Below, piece after piece: positions 59,927 to 64,000 of a stretch of DNA of 64,000 nt; the first letter of the stretch is position 1, and the number at the start of each line of letters is the position of its first letter. The notes beneath the pieces were generated by a model. It had not been told where the DNA came from and did no database searches. It saw only the letters and a program-made list of their open reading frames with translations. Location of the stretch: contig CAZTNW010000001.1 in assembly GCA_964614945.1 (NCBI GenBank), positions 372,001 to 436,000 of the forward strand. Direction: 5' to 3'. A program made the position numbers and the translations under genes. The DNA is from CAZTNW01 sp964614945. GTDB taxonomy: Bacteria > Caldisericota > JANLFM01.

Positions 59927-60478
59927 ATGATCAAGGAGATCAGGATCCACGGCCGAGGCGGGCAGGGAGTGGTCACGGCGGCAGAACTGCTAGCGACAGC
60001 CGCTTTCGCTGACGGCAAGTACGCTCAGGCCCTTCCCAGTTTTGGCTCCGAGAGGATGGGAGCACCAGTACAATCCTTCGTTCGCATTGCCGACGACAAA
60101 ATCCTCATGCGGACACACGTCTATAATCCGGATTACATAATAGTCCAGGACGCCACGCTAATTGGTGCATATGACATCCTCAAGGGCCTTAAAGAAGGCG
60201 GAACGGTAATTGTTAATACTGAGAAACCGCCCGAGGAACTCAAGCTCGGGGACGGAACTTTCAAGGTTTACAGCGTTCCTGCTACCAGGATTGCCCTAGA
60301 AATTCTCAAGAGACCGATTCCCAACACGATTCTCCTTGGGGCATTTGCTGCCATCACCGGAGAGGTCTCCCTGGAAGGGATCAAGAGCAGTTTGCATCAG
60401 AGATTTTCCCCAGACCTTGCCCTGAAGAATGAGGAGGCCGTGGTCCGCGTATTCTCGTTGATTAAAGGAGGGAAGTAA
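59927..60478 (+). CDS. 2-oxoacid:ferredoxin oxidoreductase gamma subunit (set 2)
   Basis: Gamma subunit of the second complex, 183 residues. IRIHGRGGQGVVTAAELLATAAF is at the N-terminus and SERMGAPVQSFVRIADD follows; both are canonical for pyruvate-type enzymes. Its end overlaps the delta start by one base. It is close in sequence to the set 1 gamma. Position behind aldolase suggests it is the main pyruvate:ferredoxin enzyme of the cell, linking glycolysis or gluconeogenesis to acetyl-CoA. Confidence 0.93.
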   Translation: MIKEIRIHGRGGQGVVTAAELLATAAFADGKYAQALPSFGSERMGAPVQSFVRIADDKILMRTHVYNPDYIIVQDATLIGAYDILKGLKEGGTVIVNTEKPPEELKLGDGTFKVYSVPATRIALEILKRPIPNTILLGAFAAITGEVSLEGIKSSLHQRFSPDLALKNEEAVVRVFSLIKGGK

Positions 60479-60738
60479 TGAAAATTCCCGTTGGAGCTGT
60501 GGTCGCGCCGGGATCTTCCCGGCTCAACAAAACTGGGAATTGGCGGGTTTTTTATCCACACTTCCTGCACAATCGCTGCACTGACTGCAGGATCTGCCAG
60601 ATCCTTTGCCCCGAGGGCTGCATCATCCGCAAAGACAAGAAGTTGCTGGAGGCGGATCTCGACTATTGCAAGGGCTGCGGTATCTGCGCGGAGGAATGCC
60701 CGGTAAAAGACATCGAGATGAGACCGGAGGTGCGCTAA
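60478..60738 (+). CDS. 2-oxoacid:ferredoxin oxidoreductase delta subunit (ferredoxin, set 2)
   Basis: An 86-residue subunit with two [4Fe-4S] motifs: CTDCRICQILCPEGC and CKGCGICAEECPVKD. The N-terminal WRVFYPHF segment matches the family. It overlaps the alpha start by 1 bp (TAATG) and the gamma stop, so the whole set is translationally linked. Confidence 0.93.
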   Translation: MKIPVGAVVAPGSSRLNKTGNWRVFYPHFLHNRCTDCRICQILCPEGCIIRKDKKLLEADLDYCKGCGICAEECPVKDIEMRPEVR

Positions 60739-61937
60739 TGAAAGTCAAGTTCGATAAGAACACCAGGGTGATGGAGGGATCAAAAGCGGTGGCAGAGGCG
60801 GTGAAGCTCTGTCGTCCAGATGTGATCTCTGCCTACCCTATCACTCCGCAGACCCACATCGTGGAGAACCTCTCTCAGATGGTGGCGGATGGGGAAATCG
60901 TGGCCGAGTACGTCCGCGTGGAAAGCGAACACTCTGCGGCCTCTGTCGTACTTGGAGCCTCAGCTACAGGAGCAAGGGCTTATACCGCAACCACTTCCCA
61001 GGGCTTCCTCCTAATGATTGAGGTCCTTTATAACATTGCCGGCTTGCGGCTCCCCATAGTTCTCACCTGCGTTAACCGTGCTGTTTCAGCTCCTCTTTCC
61101 ATTCATAACGATGTTCAGGATTCCACGGCTGCTCGAGACACGGGCTTCATCCAGCTTTATGCTGAAGATAACCAGGAAGCAGCGGATTTACACTACCAGG
61201 CATACAAAATCGGAGAGGATCACCGTGTCCTCCTTCCCGTTCTTATCGGTATGGACGGATTCATCCTCACTCACTCCTTTGAACCTATTTCCCTGCCCTC
61301 GCAGGAGGAGGTGGACTCCTTCTTGCCTCCCTTCAAGCCCCTTTATTATTTAACAACCAGGGCTCCGGCGACCTTCGGAACCAAGACAGATCCAGAATTT
61401 TACATGGAAGCACGCTTTCAGTTACAGGATGCCATGCAAAAGTCGAAAGCAGTAATCAAAGAAGTGGCCAGAGAATTCGCGGATCGCTTTGGTCGTTTCT
61501 CGGGAGACTTGATCGAAAAATACCAGGTGGAGGACGCGGATATAATTTTTATCTCCCTGGGCTCACTCGTTTCCACTTTGAAGGCCATGGCTCTGGAATT
61601 GCGAGCACAGGGCAAAAAAGTGGGCGTGCTGAAGATTCGATCCTTCCGCCCTTTCCCGGAAGAGGAAGTGGTCGAGGCCGTGGCTCATGCCCGGCAATTG
61701 ATCGTAATCGAGAAGGATATCTCTCTGGGTTCCACCGGGATTTTGGCCCAGGAAGTAGCTGCCGCATTTTACGGACAACCAAAAGTCCCGTGCCTGGCCT
61801 CGTTCGTAGCCGGCTTAGGAGGAAGAGACGTGACCCGCAACACCATTTTAAGCGCCCTGGAGAAAGCGGAGGCGGCTCAAGTGAGGGCAGAGTTCCTTGA
61901 CTTGAACAAAGATTTATTGGAAGAGGTGCGAATATGA
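60738..61937 (+). CDS. 2-oxoacid:ferredoxin oxidoreductase alpha subunit (set 2)
   Basis: The alpha subunit with the pyrimidine half of the TPP site, about 399 residues. RVMEGSKAVAEAVKLCRPDVISAYPITPQT keeps the Thr of pyruvate enzymes (split over residues 10-40), and TATTSQGFLLMIEVLYNIAGLRLPIV is canonical. ATG 60738 follows the delta stop as TAATG with GGAGG upstream; an in-frame ATG 44 codons earlier would overlap delta. Confidence 0.93.
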   Translation: MKVKFDKNTRVMEGSKAVAEAVKLCRPDVISAYPITPQTHIVENLSQMVADGEIVAEYVRVESEHSAASVVLGASATGARAYTATTSQGFLLMIEVLYNIAGLRLPIVLTCVNRAVSAPLSIHNDVQDSTAARDTGFIQLYAEDNQEAADLHYQAYKIGEDHRVLLPVLIGMDGFILTHSFEPISLPSQEEVDSFLPPFKPLYYLTTRAPATFGTKTDPEFYMEARFQLQDAMQKSKAVIKEVAREFADRFGRFSGDLIEKYQVEDADIIFISLGSLVSTLKAMALELRAQGKKVGVLKIRSFRPFPEEEVVEAVAHARQLIVIEKDISLGSTGILAQEVAAAFYGQPKVPCLASFVAGLGGRDVTRNTILSALEKAEAAQVRAEFLDLNKDLLEEVRI

Positions 61938-62836
61938 GTTTCGCGATCGGAGTTTCCCATCCGTACAATGAGAATCTTTTTGCACCAGGACACACGGCCT
62001 GTGCTGGCTGTGGCCAGTCCCTCGCGGCCAGGCTTGTCCTTAATGCCACAGGACCCAACGTGATTGTGGCTAACGCCACCGGGTGCTTAGAAGTCTTCTC
62101 TTCCAACTATCCTCAATCTGCCTGGGAAATTCCCTGGATTCACTCCCTGTTCGAGAATGCTCCTGCTGTAGCCTCGGGCATCGAGGCTGCTCTCAAGGCG
62201 CTCGGGCGTGAGGAAGAAGCCAAGGTGATCGCCCAGGGAGGCGACGGTGGGTTTGCTGATATTGGCTTCGGTGCTCTCTCCGGCGCATTGGAGAGGGGGC
62301 ACAACATCCTGTTCATCGTCTACGATAATGAAGCTTACATGAATACCGGGATACAGAGATCCGGCCTCACACCCTTTAATGCCTCCACGACCACCAGTCC
62401 TGCAGGAAAGTGTTCCTGGGGAAACGTCACGAACAAAAAGCCGCTGGTCGATATCGCTGCGGCACACGGGATTCCCTACTCTGCGGTAGCTTCGGTGGCT
62501 TATTTCCGCGACCTGGAGAAAAAGGTGAAGAAAGCCATGAGTATCCAGGGGCCAAAATTCCTCCAGATTCACGTGCCCTGTCCCCTGGGCTGGGGTTATG
62601 ATACTTCCCTGACAATCAAGGTCGGCCGCCTGGCGGTCCAGACCGGCCTCTACCCACTGTATGAGATAGAAAATGGGGTATTGACTTCGATGAAAATTCA
62701 ACCTCCTCCCGTGGAGGAATATCTCAAGGCACAGAGTCGCTTCCGCCATCTCTTTCGTCCGGGAGGAGAGGAGGAATTGCTCAAGATACAGGCGATTGCC
62801 GACTTTAACATTCAGAAGTACAAGCTGGCGGGGTGA
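61934..62836 (+). CDS. 2-oxoacid:ferredoxin oxidoreductase beta subunit (set 2)
   Basis: The TPP-binding subunit, 300 residues, with CAGCGQSLAAR, GQGGDGGFADIG-like GGDGGFADIGFGAL and YDNEAYMNTGIQRSG. The N-terminal Fe-S cysteine pattern is kept. It overlaps alpha by 4 bp. Two TGA codons in a row end the gene, and the peptide deformylase frame continues downstream in the same phase. Confidence 0.93.
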   Translation: MSFAIGVSHPYNENLFAPGHTACAGCGQSLAARLVLNATGPNVIVANATGCLEVFSSNYPQSAWEIPWIHSLFENAPAVASGIEAALKALGREEEAKVIAQGGDGGFADIGFGALSGALERGHNILFIVYDNEAYMNTGIQRSGLTPFNASTTTSPAGKCSWGNVTNKKPLVDIAAAHGIPYSAVASVAYFRDLEKKVKKAMSIQGPKFLQIHVPCPLGWGYDTSLTIKVGRLAVQTGLYPLYEIENGVLTSMKIQPPPVEEYLKAQSRFRHLFRPGGEEELLKIQAIADFNIQKYKLAG

Positions 62837-62848
62837 TGAAGGACGAAA

Positions 62849-63385
62849 ATCCTCCGTTTCCCACATCCGATTCTACGTAAAAAAGCCAGGGCCCTGAAGG
62901 AAATCGGCCCCGGAACAAGAGGGCTGATCGAGGCAATGATAGAGACCTTGCATTCCGCCGATCCGCCGGGAGTAGGCCTGGCCGCGCCCCAGGTTGGTAT
63001 TTCTGAACAAATCATCGTCGTAGATATCGGAGAAGGTCCCATTGTTTTAATTAATCCGCGCATAATCGCTAGCAAGGGAAAGCAATTAGGAAAGGAGGGT
63101 TGCCTTTGCGTACCAGGTCTTTACGCGGAGGTGGAGCGGGCGGAGTGGGTGGAAGTTAAAGGCCTGAATAAAGAGGGTAAACCGGTAGAATATGAGAGCC
63201 ACGACCTGCTCGCTCGCGTATTTCAACATGAAATCGATCATCTATCCGGCCTTTTATTCATCGACAAGGTTACCGACTGGGAAAATATAGAGACTACGGA
63301 ATACTTCCAGATCACACCTGAATTGGAGAAAATCATTAGGGGGGAGGCCAATGCTGGCATCAGAGGTCCAGCAAGTCGGGCTTAA
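62849..63385 (+). CDS. def: Peptide deformylase with displaced or frameshifted start
   Basis: Deformylase removes the N-formyl group from new proteins. Motifs GVGLAAPQVG, EGCLCVPG (usually EGCLS) and the metal motif HEIDHLSG are intact. The frame reads ILRFPHPILRKKARALKEIGPG upstream, as PDF should, from about 62849, but no ATG, GTG or TTG occurs in that phase until 62936, which would remove ~30 N-terminal residues. An ATG at 62836 in another phase would give a normal start if one base changed. A rare ATC start at 62849 behind AAGGA is the other option. Overlaps the MoxR start. Confidence 0.8.
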   Translation: MLRFPHPILRKKARALKEIGPGTRGLIEAMIETLHSADPPGVGLAAPQVGISEQIIVVDIGEGPIVLINPRIIASKGKQLGKEGCLCVPGLYAEVERAEWVEVKGLNKEGKPVEYESHDLLARVFQHEIDHLSGLLFIDKVTDWENIETTEYFQITPELEKIIRGEANAGIRGPASRA

Positions 63386-64000
63386 AGTCACCGAGAATGT
63401 CGAGCGGGTAGTTGTCGGGAAGCGCGATATAATAGTTTTTGCTCTGGCAGCGATCATGGCAGGCGGGCACATCCTGATGGAGGACGTCCCCGGTGTAGGT
63501 AAGACAATCCTCTGCCGCTCTCTCGCCCGCTCCTTTGGTTGCACCTTCAAGCGCCTTCAGTTCACCCCCGACCTCCTTCCTACAGATATCACCGGCCTTT
63601 CCGTTTACAATCTGCGTAACCAGGAATTCGAGTTCCATCCCGGTCCCATCTTCTCCCATTTCCTTCTCGTCGACGAAATCAACCGCGCCACCCCCAAGAC
63701 CCAATCCGCCCTGCTTGAGGCCATGGGGGAAAGGCAGACCACTGTCGATGGAGTAACTTACCCCCTGAATGAGCCTTTTGTGGTTCTTGCTACTCAGAAT
63801 CCGATTGAGTATGAGGGCACCTTTCCTTTACCGGAGGCACAGGTGGATCGCTTCTTAATTCGCCTGCGGATGGGCTATCCAATAGAATCGCAGGAGATCT
63901 CCATGCTGGAAAGATTGCGGATCTCTCATCCCATTTACAGCCTAGAACCTGTATCGAGCGGCGAGGAATTGCTTGCGGCTATACGCGCCACGAAGGAGGT
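63351..64000 (+). CDS. MoxR-family AAA+ ATPase (partial, runs off window)
   Basis: The first ~216 residues of a MoxR ATPase, a chaperone-like AAA+ protein that usually works with VWA-domain proteins in maturing enzymes or the envelope. Walker A EDVPGVGKTIL (about 44-54), Walker B FLLVDEINRATPKTQSALLEAM, sensor 1 LATQNPIEYEG and FPLPEAQVDRFL are all present. ATG 63351 with GGGGGAGG upstream; it overlaps the deformylase end by 35 bp. A DUF58 and VWA gene would be expected just beyond the edge. Confidence 0.93.
   Translation, partial: MLASEVQQVGLKVTENVERVVVGKRDIIVFALAAIMAGGHILMEDVPGVGKTILCRSLARSFGCTFKRLQFTPDLLPTDITGLSVYNLRNQEFEFHPGPIFSHFLLVDEINRATPKTQSALLEAMGERQTTVDGVTYPLNEPFVVLATQNPIEYEGTFPLPEAQVDRFLIRLRMGYPIESQEISMLERLRISHPIYSLEPVSSGEELLAAIRATKE

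Noticed and set aside
1..64000. tRNA genes, rRNA genes, CRISPR arrays and insertion sequences
   Set aside because: I looked for cloverleaf-like T-arms, regularly spaced repeats and transposase motifs and saw none that held up; a covariance-model scan would be needed to exclude tRNAs fully.

Overview
The window looks like a chromosome segment of an anaerobic or fermentative bacterium of moderate GC content. Evidence for Bacteria: Shine-Dalgarno sequences before most genes, a T-box leader, an FMN riboswitch, S-layer-homology (SLH) domains on an exported protein, and frequent GTG/TTG starts. Evidence for anaerobic metabolism: two complete four-subunit 2-oxoacid:ferredoxin oxidoreductases, a 4-hydroxybutyryl-CoA dehydratase with its Fe-S ligands, and GTP-type PEP carboxykinase. 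Several genes are of archaeal or deep-branching type (CTP-dependent riboflavin kinase, DhnA-type aldolase, HHAW-type IleRS). The phylum cannot be fixed by eye; an uncultivated Chloroflexota- or Firmicutes-like lineage is a guess.

Layout. 0.2-6.6 kb: a transport locus with an AmrS-like radical SAM protein carrying a large unknown C-terminal region, an SLH-anchored TroA-fold binding protein, a FecCD-type permease, and an ATPase with a ModC-like TOBE/Mop tail. I read it as a molybdate/tungstate-type or metal-chelate importer with an unexplained radical SAM partner. 6.7-20.2 kb: housekeeping genes (MgtC-like protein, pckG, pyrB with a hydantoinase-type amidohydrolase, T-box-controlled ileS, nitroreductase, DUF364 protein, an FMN-riboswitch unit of ECF S component plus CTP-type riboflavin kinase, PspC protein, glmS).

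20.5-32.5 kb: one long co-directional operon (DUF362, thiolase, ppnP, oxoacid:ferredoxin oxidoreductase, 3-hydroxybutyryl-CoA dehydrogenase, 4-hydroxybutyryl-CoA dehydratase, crotonase, aminotransferase, omega-amidase-like nitrilase, flippase-like protein). Its enzymes can join into 4-hydroxybutyryl-CoA -> crotonyl-CoA -> 3-hydroxybutyryl-CoA -> acetoacetyl-CoA -> acetyl-CoA, possibly fed from glutamine/glutamate through 2-oxoglutarate. The same steps close the 4-hydroxybutyrate carbon-fixation cycles.

32.6-41.6 kb: a transketolase-like gene followed by a decay island. It holds a multi-domain lipoprotein broken by frameshifts and stops, an intact lipoprotein with three repeats, an M29/NicX-like gene, a degenerate terpene-cyclase/prenyltransferase-like gene, and a frameshifted VOC gene containing a perfect 20-bp-arm palindrome.

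41.6-53.2 kb: envelope and nucleotide genes, including guaA behind an xpt cut off before its PRPP loop, a lipid kinase with a divergent PlsY-like protein, two related membrane proteins in tandem, an MFS transporter, a SufR-like regulator and an SDR. 53.2-64 kb: a tandem 5'-nucleotidase, lipoamide dehydrogenase, IscU/NifU scaffold, DhnA-type aldolase, the second oxidoreductase, a peptide deformylase with a displaced start, and a MoxR ATPase running off the window. I saw no tRNA, rRNA, CRISPR array or insertion sequence.
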